The notes beneath the pieces were generated by a model. It was not told the DNA's origin. It worked only from the letters and a program-made list of their open reading frames with translations, and did not search any database. The translations under genes were made by a program, and so were the position numbers. From Thermoplasmatota archaeon (lineage in GTDB: Archaea; Thermoplasmatota; E2; DHVEG-1), in contig JAUWOO010000039.1 in assembly GCA_030612095.1 (NCBI GenBank), forward strand, positions 1 to 12,517: 12,517 nt of DNA. Direction: 5' to 3'. Below, piece by piece: positions 6,919-12,517 of the stretch. Numbering within the stretch: position 1 is the stretch's first letter; the number at the start of each line of letters is the position of its first letter.

Positions 6919-7660
6919 GAAACTGTTGGCAGTTGGAATTATCCTGTTGTTCATTGGTATAACGTATGCACCAGGCATTATTGCTTATAATTCAAGTCTT
7001 GTAAACACTATCTATGTCGATGATGACAACACCGAAGGACCCTGGGATGGAACACAAGAGCACCCATATCAGCATATTCAGGATGGAGTTATAAATGTAA
7101 ATAATGGTGATATCATTTTTGTCAATAGTGGATTCTATCATGAAAATGTTAATATTGATAAACCAATAACATTGATTGGAGCGGATGTAAGGAATACAAC
7201 TATTGATGGAGATAAGAGTAATCATGCTGTTTTTATAAAAAGCAAATCAGTAAAAATATCAGGATTTACAATTCAAGAAGGATATACTGGGATATTAGTT
7301 GCAAATAGTAGTGATATATCAATAAATGATAATTTTATTATAGATAATATAGTTGGAGTTGCCATAAGATGGAACAGTAACAATAATTCAGTTTATAACA
7401 ATGAAATAAGAAGAAATAAAAACATTGGTGTCTTAGTCGATCATGTGAAACGAGAAAAGCCAAATTCTTTTTTAATGAATAATTTCATTGATAATGGAGA
7501 AAATGCTAGAGCATACGGTGTTAAGTGTCAATGGAGTGGCAATTTTTGGGACGATTGGATTGGATTGAAATTTCCATTTCTTAATTTTTTCCCCTATCTA
7601 GTAAATTTTTACCCTTTAAATTTTGATATGAATCCTGCAAGTGAGCCATATGATATTTGA
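6908..7660 (+). CDS. Second, shorter secreted parallel beta-helix protein
   Basis: A paralogue of the preceding gene product. It has a Sec signal peptide (NIKKLLAVGIILLFIG, cut around residue 26) and the same N-terminal module (TIYVDDDN, HIQDGVINVNNGDIIFV, TLIGADVRNTTIDG; 34-101). Only about four PbH1 coils follow (105-195), then the same C-terminal cap as its neighbour (GNFWDDWIG at 211-219 and EPYDI at 246-250). Unlike the upstream protein it has one Cys and no Cys ladder. The ATG at 6908 is the first start after a stop at 6899 and overlaps the upstream gene by 11 nt, which suggests coupled translation; G-rich sequence (6889-6896) lies about 11 nt before it. The protein ends exactly at EPYDI, whereas the neighbour continues. 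A matching tail is encoded in the +1 frame, so the end is probably frameshifted. Function is not known beyond the fold. Confidence 0.8.
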   Translation: MNIKKLLAVGIILLFIGITYAPGIIAYNSSLVNTIYVDDDNTEGPWDGTQEHPYQHIQDGVINVNNGDIIFVNSGFYHENVNIDKPITLIGADVRNTTIDGDKSNHAVFIKSKSVKISGFTIQEGYTGILVANSSDISINDNFIIDNIVGVAIRWNSNNNSVYNNEIRRNKNIGVLVDHVKREKPNSFLMNNFIDNGENARAYGVKCQWSGNFWDDWIGLKFPFLNFFPYLVNFYPLNFDMNPASEPYDI

Positions 7661-7724
7661 GGGTGGAGGCGGAGTAGAGAATGAACGGGTTTCTATCTGC
7701 CTTTCTTGTTCCATGCTGCATTGA
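7659..7724 (+). other. Out-of-frame remnant of the beta-helix protein tail
   Basis: Reading from 7659, one base out of frame with the gene before it, gives EGGGGVENERVSIC and more up to a TGA at 7722-7724. The first gene of the pair ends EPYDI-PAEGGVTGDEY. The matching Glu-Gly-Gly-rich stretch just after EPYDI suggests that the second gene lost one or more bases near 7657 and now stops early. An alternative reading is a separate 27-residue ORF from the ATG at 7681 to the TAA at 7764, preceded by GGAG at 7671-7674. That ORF has no recognisable relatives, and I favour the remnant. Confidence 0.35.
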
Positions 7725-7835
7725 TGCCTCACCATACTATAACTATATCTTACCGGTGACATAAAAATGGCCTTGACTTTCCAAAAGTATAATATATATC
7801 TGATAAATTACCCTGCCTTCTTATTCCAGCCCAAT

Positions 7836-7846
7836 CATAAATATTT
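7836..7846 (+). promoter_or_regulatory. Putative TATA box of the small RHH-like gene
   Basis: ATAAATATTT within 7836-7846 lies about 19-29 nt before the ATG at 7865, which would place transcription start at or near the start codon (leaderless). The only alternative for initiation is a weak AGGA at 7852-7855. The element matches the archaeal TATA consensus but lies in A+T-rich DNA. Confidence 0.4.
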
Positions 7847-7864
7847 GAGATAGGAATTGATAGT

Positions 7865-8119
7865 ATGACAAAAGATGAAGAGATCATTATAAGAGTTGAG
7901 AAAGGGAAAATAAAAAAATTAAAAGAATTGGGCATTTCTGCTCAAGAAGTGTTTTCCAAGGGCTTATATGAACTTTTAAGAGAAAAATATGGTGAGTATC
8001 TCACATCTGATGATGACTTTGATGAATTTATGGAGGATGATGATTTCACAGATTTTATGGGGTCAAAGAATAAGTTTGAAGAGATTATTGTACCAGATAG
8101 TGACATGGACAATAACTAG
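7865..8119 (+). CDS. Small putative ribbon-helix-helix protein with acidic tail
   Basis: An 84-residue protein of unknown function. Residues 5-45 fit a ribbon-helix-helix (CopG/CcdA-antitoxin-like) pattern: a short strand EEIIIRVEK, a basic helix KGKIKKLKEL, the GIS turn, and a second helix AQEVFSKGLYELLREKYGEY. Such proteins dimerise and bind DNA through the strand. Residues 48-65 are two near-identical acidic nine-residue units (DDDFDEFM and DDDFTDFM), followed by a further acidic end. No toxin gene lies beside it: downstream is convergent hxlB after 38 nt, and upstream are the beta-helix genes about 200 nt away. It is therefore an orphan regulator or antitoxin-like protein if the fold call is right. 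A TATA-like element upstream suggests its own transcript. The fold call comes from pattern only; the gene itself is likely real from its codon pattern and composition. Confidence 0.6.
   Translation: MTKDEEIIIRVEKGKIKKLKELGISAQEVFSKGLYELLREKYGEYLTSDDDFDEFMEDDDFTDFMGSKNKFEEIIVPDSDMDNN
8006..8059 (+). repeat. 27-nt in-gene tandem duplication coding the acidic tail
   Basis: Two adjacent 27-nt units (8006-8032 and 8033-8059) encode S-DDDFDEFM and E-DDDFTDFM. They are still similar in DNA (GATGATGA(C/T)TT repeated, each ending TTTATG), which suggests duplication within the gene. Confidence 0.6.
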
Positions 8120-8157
8120 TAATTTCCCATCTCGTAAATTTCTCAAAAATAGCTGTT

Positions 8158-8718
8158 TTATTCCAGTGTGGCGTGACGTTTTCGCATGGTTTCTTCGGTC
8201 TCATGTTTACCTTCCATAAGATCTGCCACTAGTCCATCTAATAAAATCCACACGCTCGCCTCGAAGAGAGTTCCAAGTGGAGCAAGTTTTTTTCTTTCAG
8301 CATCGTCACAGGTTGCAGAGATGAATAATGTTATATCTGCATATTTTGCAATTCCAGACTTTCTCTTTCCTGTAACCGACACTACCTTTGCACCGATATC
8401 ATGAGCAATCTCTGCAGTCATCACAGCAGGAATTGTCTCCCCGGATCCTGAGACTATTATTACCATATCTCCTTTTTGAACAGGTGCCGTAATGGTTTCA
8501 CCAATAACAAACGTTTGAAACCCAAGGTGAACAAGTCTTATTGCAAAGGCTTTTGCAACAAGTCCAGATCTGCCTGCACCATAGACAAAGATACGATCAG
8601 AATCGAAAAAAAATTTTTTCACCTCGTCAATATCCTTTGGGGATACCTGACTTAAAATATCTTTCAACTTTCGTTGGACGTAATTAATCGATTTGCTAAA
8701 GACTATTTTTTCATTCAT
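8158..8718 (-). CDS. hxlB: 6-phospho-3-hexuloisomerase
   Basis: A SIS-domain isomerase that interconverts 6-phospho-3-hexulose and fructose 6-phosphate. In archaea lacking the oxidative pentose phosphate pathway, it works with hexulose-6-phosphate synthase (HxlA) in reverse to make ribulose 5-phosphate for nucleotide synthesis. The sugar-phosphate site is seen in VYGAGRSG (45-52), GETITAP (73-79) and SGSGET (90-95). PLGTLFEAS carries the expected catalytic Glu (153), and the MRKRHATLE end (178-186) has the conserved His. The length of 186 residues is typical of stand-alone HxlB. Its ATG overlaps the stop of the TIM-barrel gene by 4 nt, so it is the last gene of that transcript. hxlA is not in the window. 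Confidence 0.94.
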   Translation of the reverse strand: MNEKIVFSKSINYVQRKLKDILSQVSPKDIDEVKKFFFDSDRIFVYGAGRSGLVAKAFAIRLVHLGFQTFVIGETITAPVQKGDMVIIVSGSGETIPAVMTAEIAHDIGAKVVSVTGKRKSGIAKYADITLFISATCDDAERKKLAPLGTLFEASVWILLDGLVADLMEGKHETEETMRKRHATLE

Positions 8719-9584
8719 AGAATCTCCGAGAGATCCCTATAATCAGCCTCTTCTTTGCCCGTTCTTTTCATGATGGCCTTTTCAACCTGTAGTCGCATAT
8801 AGACTGCGTCATGTTCCAAGAGAGGCGATTCCGAAATAAGTGTTACGTTGTAGTTGTTATCAAGAATAACTTCAATCAATGGAGCAAGTGGCATATCTCC
8901 CTTTTTAATCGGAAGATGATATTGTTCGTTCCCATTTTCATACAACACACCAGTGACATGCATAATATAATGTTCTAATTTAAGTATTTCAAGTTTTTCA
9001 AAAATCTCTTTGAAATCCTCTTGCTTTTTAAGACAGCCATTACCTCTTGCATGTACGTGACCTAGGTCTACGATTGGTACCACACCTTTCACACTGCTAC
9101 AAACTTCTATGATCTCATCAAGATCCCCGAAAACCTTCTGTTTGCCCATTGTTTCAAGGCCAATTTTTGTCTTGATTTTTTCTTTTCTGAAAGTGCTGGA
9201 TAATTTTTTTGTGTTTTTAACGATCTTCTTCAGTGTTTTTCTTTCACTTTTATCTCCATAATATCCTGGATGGACTATCACTGTTTTTGCTCCCATCTTG
9301 TCTGCAAGTCTGGCTGAGAACAATATTTTTTCAAAACTAAATTCTGCTTCTTCATCATCTGCCAAATTAATGTAATAGGGAGCATGAACATGTAGCTCCA
9401 CATCGTTTTCTTGTGAATATTCCTTCATGAACTGCGCTTCTTCATCCTCCATAACATACAGTCCACGTACAAACTGAACCTCCATGGCATTTAAATCAAG
9501 AATTTGTTTTGTATAAACCAAACCATCTTTATTTGTTCTACCCTTACAAGAAAGGGGTATACCTGCTTGTCCTATCCTTATCAT
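8715..9584 (-). CDS. Endonuclease IV-like TIM-barrel protein (AP endonuclease family 2)
   Basis: It is probably a deoxyribonuclease IV-type apurinic/apyrimidinic endonuclease that nicks DNA 5' of abasic sites using three metals. The barrel begins IRIGQAGIPLSCKGR, a form common in archaeal Nfo-like proteins. Placed by eye against E. coli EndoIV, metal ligands are His67 (HVHAPY), His105 (IVHPGYYG), Glu144 (GLETMG), Asp173 and His176 (IVDLGH), His209 (MHVTG), His223 and Glu252 (SESP). Eight of nine ligands are accounted for; the Asp of the DxH pair appears to be Gln221. The length of 289 residues fits the family. A strong Shine-Dalgarno supports the ATG. Because hxlB is translationally coupled to it, a sugar-phosphate isomerase/epimerase role of the wider PF01261 family remains the main alternative. 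Confidence 0.82.
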   Translation of the reverse strand: MIRIGQAGIPLSCKGRTNKDGLVYTKQILDLNAMEVQFVRGLYVMEDEEAQFMKEYSQENDVELHVHAPYYINLADDEEAEFSFEKILFSARLADKMGAKTVIVHPGYYGDKSERKTLKKIVKNTKKLSSTFRKEKIKTKIGLETMGKQKVFGDLDEIIEVCSSVKGVVPIVDLGHVHARGNGCLKKQEDFKEIFEKLEILKLEHYIMHVTGVLYENGNEQYHLPIKKGDMPLAPLIEVILDNNYNVTLISESPLLEHDAVYMRLQVEKAIMKRTGKEEADYRDLSEIL

Positions 9585-9591
9585 AAATATT

Positions 9592-9598
9592 ACCTCCC
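9592..9598 (-). promoter_or_regulatory. Ribosome binding site of the endonuclease IV-like gene
   Basis: On the - strand GGGAGGT lies 7 nt before the ATG at 9584. It is a near-consensus Shine-Dalgarno and fixes the start. Confidence 0.75.
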
Positions 9599-9667
9599 AC
9601 CAAATTAAGCCACTTTATTTTTTTCCCATATAGCAATTTTTCTGTTTTTGGATTGTTTAAAAAATTC

Positions 9668-9919
9668 TTATGCCAACTCCTCTAAACGGCTCATAATGTT
9701 CCAAATAAGTGTTCTACCATGTAAAGGTATATTTGGATCATTTGCTAGTTCATCAAGGCGTGAAGTAGCACTAGCAACCCGTACATCTAAGGGATCCAAT
9801 TCATTAAGTAGAGAAACTTTAACCTCTTCTGCGCCTCTCCTAATATTTCTTGGAATGGAATTATCTTCATGAAGCATATCTAGTCCGTTGCATACTTGTG
9901 CAATTCTGTCATCTGGCAT
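9668..9919 (-). CDS. UPF0147 family protein
   Basis: A small, archaea-specific, probably all-helical protein of unknown biochemical role. Recognition rests on the family's two repeated signatures, IPRNIRRGAEEVK near residues 23-35 and DPNIPLHGRTLIWNIMSRLEEL near the C-terminus, joined by LDVRVASATSRLDELA. I chose the ATG at 9919 (83 residues). The TTG at 9925 would add only Met-Pro, and a GAGTGAT sequence about 6 nt before the ATG could serve as ribosome site. It lies between hef (65 nt upstream) and the endonuclease IV-like gene (83 nt downstream) on the same strand, so cotranscription is possible, but the gap from hef holds a candidate promoter and an inverted repeat. The family is confident; the function is not known. 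Confidence 0.88.
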   Translation of the reverse strand: MPDDRIAQVCNGLDMLHEDNSIPRNIRRGAEEVKVSLLNELDPLDVRVASATSRLDELANDPNIPLHGRTLIWNIMSRLEELA

Positions 9920-9936
9920 AGGCAATCACTCTTCTG

Positions 9937-9968
9937 TTATCTCAGCAGTGTAATACGATATGAGATAA
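9937..9968. repeat. Perfect 8-bp inverted repeat in the UPF0147 leader
   Basis: TTATCTCA (9937-9944) and TGAGATAA (9961-9968) are exact reverse complements separated by 16 nt, centre to centre 24 bp. It lies between the hef stop and the UPF0147 start, next to an A+T-rich AAATATTTTTAT (- strand, about 9966-9977) that could be a TATA box. It could be an operator for a dimeric regulator or a weak RNA stem. Confidence 0.45.
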
Positions 9969-9984
9969 AAATATTTGGGAGGAT

Positions 9985-12315
9985 TCATTTTTCAGAATAT
10001 TGGGCATTTAGTAGTTCAAGTATCTCAGATGAAATATTTTTTCCTACTCCCTTTACTTCCATAAGTTCTTCCTCTGGCGCATTTGTAATGTCCCGTATAC
10101 TGCCAAAATGATCCAAAAGCCTCTTTGCAAGAACCGCAGAAACATTGGGGAGCCCTTCTATTACAAACTGTTGTCGTTCTCTCAGTGACATCGAAGTTTT
10201 TTCTTCACGTATGGCAACTGTTTTTTTATCCTCCTTTTGTTCTCTTTTTGCCATAACCTGCAAGAGATCAGCAGTTTCTGCCGAATCTTTTGTAGTAATT
10301 ACGGGGACTCCAAAATCCACGTTTATTGATGCTAAACTTCCAAATATTGCTTTATGACTTATGTTTCGTTTTGTAAGCAAGTTCTCTCCTTCTAGAATAA
10401 GAACTGGTCGAGGATATGCATCCCTCAATTGCGCTATCTGTCTAAAGAGTTTACCGCCTATGAGTGATTCTAGAAAATCATCAACACTTTTACGTTCAAC
10501 ACCTATTCTGGATGATAGCACATAGTCTCCAACATCTAGCTGTTGAGGTTCAACGTACATTCCATTGGCTGTGAGATTTCTCACTACCTTTGAGCGATAT
10601 TCTCTATGATCCACCACTACTTTTATCCCTCTGTCTTTTTTTTCATAATCCCTCAACGTTTTTTGATCCTGAGTTTTTTCTGATTTTCCGTCATAAAGCG
10701 ACTTAGAATCTTCCATTCTTTTACTGAGCTTAGATCGCAAAAGTTCAAGTTCGGATATCATGCGTTTTTCTCTTCTCTTTGCAGCCCAATAATATCCCTC
10801 ATCTGGGGTGCCTTTTGTAATTAGTATTATGACATTCCCTGCCATTTTACGTCCTGTTCGTCCTCTTCTCTGGATGTTTCTTATCTCAGATGGTATGGGC
10901 TCATAGAATACTACTAGCTCAGTTGATGGTATGTCAAGTCCTTCTTCAGCAACAGAAGTTGCTATCAAAACATTGTAATTTCCCTCTTTGAATTTTTTTA
11001 TTACATCAGCCTGCTGTTTTTGTGTAAGACCTCTGTCCTCACCCTTGCTGGCTTGCCCAACGAATCTTACCGGTCGAGCTTTTTCAACATCTTCCAATAT
11101 TTTAGCAACATATGATGATGTGTCACGATAATGTGTAAAAACAATAATTTTTGAATTTGGTTTTATCTCTAATTGATGCCTTACGATGTTTACAATTTCC
11201 TGCAGTTTAGGATGTTCAATATTAAGGGACTTAACATATGCAACAGCCTCCAGTACGTTACTATCGGACATGATTGCTCTTGAAGCTTTACTACTACCTT
11301 TTGAAACAGCTTCTTTTCCCATCCTCTGAAAATAATTTTTAATTGCATGTACTCCCTGAGTCTGAAGGAGTTCTATAGCATAATGTATCTTTAGTGCCTC
11401 ACTTTGAATAGATGCAGCTTTAAACAGCATTTTAGGGGGGTTTGTTCTAGACCTGATTTCCCCTTGTATTCTTTTTTGCGCATCCAACAGTTTTGTACGA
11501 TTTATAAGGGAGATGGAAGAGGATTCTACCACACCTACATTTTTTAATATTTTAAGACGTTCAGAAAGAGCCTTGCGAAGGAGTTGTATTGTATATGAAA
11601 AATCCTCTGGTAAAGGCACCTCTTTCCAACTCATTTTCAGATCATGTACATATGGTTTAACATCTGGATCATATTTTGTTCGTATCTCTATGTTGCTAAT
11701 GTCAAGATTCCTGCAAACGTCTAGTATCTTTGAGACCTCGTTTCCAGGAGATGCGGTTATGCCAAGTACATGTCTATTGCCCCTGTGTTTTTGATACATC
11801 TCCGAAACAAAAACATATGCATATTCACCTACTGCATGATGTGCTTCGTCAAATATTATAAATGAAACATCTTCCAGATTCAATCTTCTAGATAAAAGAT
11901 CGTTTTCTATAACTTGGGGCGTAGAAACAATGATTCTGCTTTTATCCCACATCTTTTGCCGTTTTGCTGGCGGGATCTCCCCTGTAAAAATGACAATGGA
12001 TTCTTCATCAATTGTTAGGAATTGTTTCAGGGACTGTGCATGCTGCGTTACCAGTGGTTTTGTCGGGGCCAGAAATAATATTTTATTGTTTTCTTTTTCC
12101 AGTTCTTTTGTTATCAGCATTAATGCTATGACTGTTTTTCCAAGGCCGGTGGGTAAAACGACCAATGTGTTAGTTTGAGATGAAGAGTTGGCTATGTTAA
12201 CCTGATACTCTCTTGATTCAACGCTACCTGTCTTTATGAATTTATGTTTGATATACACAGAAAAAGGAATATGATTGAGGTTTTTGTATATTTGGGGTGA
12301 CATCTTCCCTGACAT
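9985..12315 (-). CDS. hef: Hef: fork-structure helicase/nuclease (FANCM/XPF family)
   Basis: A euryarchaeal protein that unwinds and cuts stalled replication forks. It joins an N-terminal superfamily 2 helicase to a C-terminal XPF-type nuclease. Helicase motifs: REYQ (35-38), Walker A PTGLGKT (55-61), DEAH (156-159), TASP (187-190), ATSVAEEGLD (452-461) and QRRGRTGR (482-489). An insert of helical type lies about 230-370, matching the Hef-specific domain. After a charged linker (about 515-562) comes the nuclease: VVDHRE (567-572), GDYVLS (596-601) and VERKSVDDF (606-614), the ERKxxxD catalytic signature. Paired helix-hairpin-helix motifs end the protein (about 718-772, GLPNVSA and GVGKNIS). 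At 776 residues it is complete. The ATG at 12303 is an alternative start, four codons in. A hairpin lies just upstream. PCNA or fork-factor partners cannot be read from the sequence. Confidence 0.96.
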   Translation of the reverse strand: MSGKMSPQIYKNLNHIPFSVYIKHKFIKTGSVESREYQVNIANSSSQTNTLVVLPTGLGKTVIALMLITKELEKENNKILFLAPTKPLVTQHAQSLKQFLTIDEESIVIFTGEIPPAKRQKMWDKSRIIVSTPQVIENDLLSRRLNLEDVSFIIFDEAHHAVGEYAYVFVSEMYQKHRGNRHVLGITASPGNEVSKILDVCRNLDISNIEIRTKYDPDVKPYVHDLKMSWKEVPLPEDFSYTIQLLRKALSERLKILKNVGVVESSSISLINRTKLLDAQKRIQGEIRSRTNPPKMLFKAASIQSEALKIHYAIELLQTQGVHAIKNYFQRMGKEAVSKGSSKASRAIMSDSNVLEAVAYVKSLNIEHPKLQEIVNIVRHQLEIKPNSKIIVFTHYRDTSSYVAKILEDVEKARPVRFVGQASKGEDRGLTQKQQADVIKKFKEGNYNVLIATSVAEEGLDIPSTELVVFYEPIPSEIRNIQRRGRTGRKMAGNVIILITKGTPDEGYYWAAKRREKRMISELELLRSKLSKRMEDSKSLYDGKSEKTQDQKTLRDYEKKDRGIKVVVDHREYRSKVVRNLTANGMYVEPQQLDVGDYVLSSRIGVERKSVDDFLESLIGGKLFRQIAQLRDAYPRPVLILEGENLLTKRNISHKAIFGSLASINVDFGVPVITTKDSAETADLLQVMAKREQKEDKKTVAIREEKTSMSLRERQQFVIEGLPNVSAVLAKRLLDHFGSIRDITNAPEEELMEVKGVGKNISSEILELLNAQYSEK

Positions 12316-12325
12316 GAATGTTGGG

Positions 12326-12353
12326 GCTTCCTAACCAGTATCCCGTTGGAAGC
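12326..12353 (-). other. Hairpin just upstream of hef
   Basis: On the - strand GCTTCC-AAC, a 9-nt loop, then GTT-A-GGAAGC form a nine-pair stem with one bulged A, ending 10 nt before the hef ATG. The 3' arm includes AGGAAG, the only Shine-Dalgarno-like sequence near that start. It may be a translation-control stem of hef, or the 3' hairpin of the upstream ORF. No T-run follows it on the - strand, so a simple terminator is less likely. Confidence 0.4.
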
Positions 12354-12364
12354 ACGGTTCATGG

Positions 12365-12517
12365 CTAGTTCATCCCCAATTGTGCCACAAAACCCTTGGA
12401 AATACCAAAGATCGAGCCAGTGACACCTTCAGATTCATCACTACCATGTTCAGGGCGATAGTCACTGTCGCCCAGATTCTTTGACATATAGCCAAACAAT
12501 CTTCTTACAACATTATT
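12365..12517 (-). CDS. C-terminal end of an unrecognised ORF, running off the window
   Basis: The - strand frame is open from the window edge for 50 codons to a TAG at 12365-12367. The residues include RRLFGYMSKNLGDSDYR, HGSDESEGVTGSIFG and ISKGFVAQLGMN. I do not recognise the family. Composition (Gly, Ser and acidic residues with plausible codon use) is compatible with a real C-terminus, and it lies in the same direction as hef with a 49-nt gap. The base composition looks richer in G+C than the genes to its left. Fifty open codons at an edge can also occur by chance. Confidence 0.35.
   Translation of the reverse strand, partial: NNVVRRLFGYMSKNLGDSDYRPEHGSDESEGVTGSIFGISKGFVAQLGMN

Noticed and set aside
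7681..7764. 27-residue ORF with a modest ribosome site after the second beta-helix gene
   Set aside because: Better explained as part of the frameshifted tail and non-coding DNA; no family resemblance.
7989..8219. Overlapping + strand frame through the acidic-tail gene into hxlB
   Set aside because: Its Trp/Met/Leu-rich translation comes from reading GAT-rich codons out of frame, and it crosses the end of hxlB.
1..12517. Search for tRNA genes, CRISPR arrays, transposase or integrase genes
   Set aside because: No T-loop GTTCGA-type signature in a tRNA context, no regularly spaced direct repeats, and no transposase or integrase motif was seen in any frame.

Overview
The window is archaeal, most likely from a euryarchaeote of the Thermoplasmata type. 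The support is a Hef helicase-nuclease (a euryarchaeal FANCM/XPF relative), an archaeal-type Nob1, a UPF0147 protein, an ER/archaeal-type (Ser-His-Asp) signal peptidase, archaeosine-precursor genes, and secreted beta-helix proteins with the IYVDDD N-terminus seen often in Thermoplasmata and methanogens. DNA is A+T-rich throughout, most strongly in the beta-helix genes. No rRNA, tRNA, CRISPR array, insertion sequence or phage gene was recognised.

Left block (2-2169, + strand): the 3' part of a cysteine desulfurase gene, then iscU, queD and queC, packed with 4-11 nt gaps like one transcript. It joins iron-sulfur cluster assembly to synthesis of preQ0, the 7-deazaguanine precursor of archaeosine in archaeal tRNA. 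Next, on the opposite strand (4910-2185), lies hisS - nob1 - signal peptidase: tRNA charging, 16S rRNA 3'-end maturation and protein secretion. Its last two genes overlap by 4 nt. queC and the signal peptidase gene converge with only 15 nt between them.

Middle (4911-7864): an A+T-rich 370-nt intergenic stretch, then two overlapping genes for secreted right-handed parallel beta-helix (NosD/PbH1-like) proteins. They share an N-terminal module and a C-terminal cap motif. The first carries a ladder of Cys residues at one position of successive coils. The second appears to have lost its last residues by a frameshift. A small gene for a putative ribbon-helix-helix protein with a duplicated acidic tail follows (7865-8119).

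Right block (12517-8158, - strand): the 3' end of an unrecognised ORF, a hairpin, hef, an inverted repeat, a UPF0147 gene, an endonuclease IV-like TIM-barrel gene, and hxlB (6-phospho-3-hexuloisomerase), which overlaps the TIM-barrel gene by 4 nt. DNA repair (Hef, EndoIV-like) and ribulose-5-phosphate supply (HxlB) therefore lie side by side.

Most genes are conserved housekeeping. The less ordinary material is the beta-helix pair, the small acidic putative DNA-binding protein, and the inverted repeats beside hef and the UPF0147 gene. I saw no clear new defence or mobile system.
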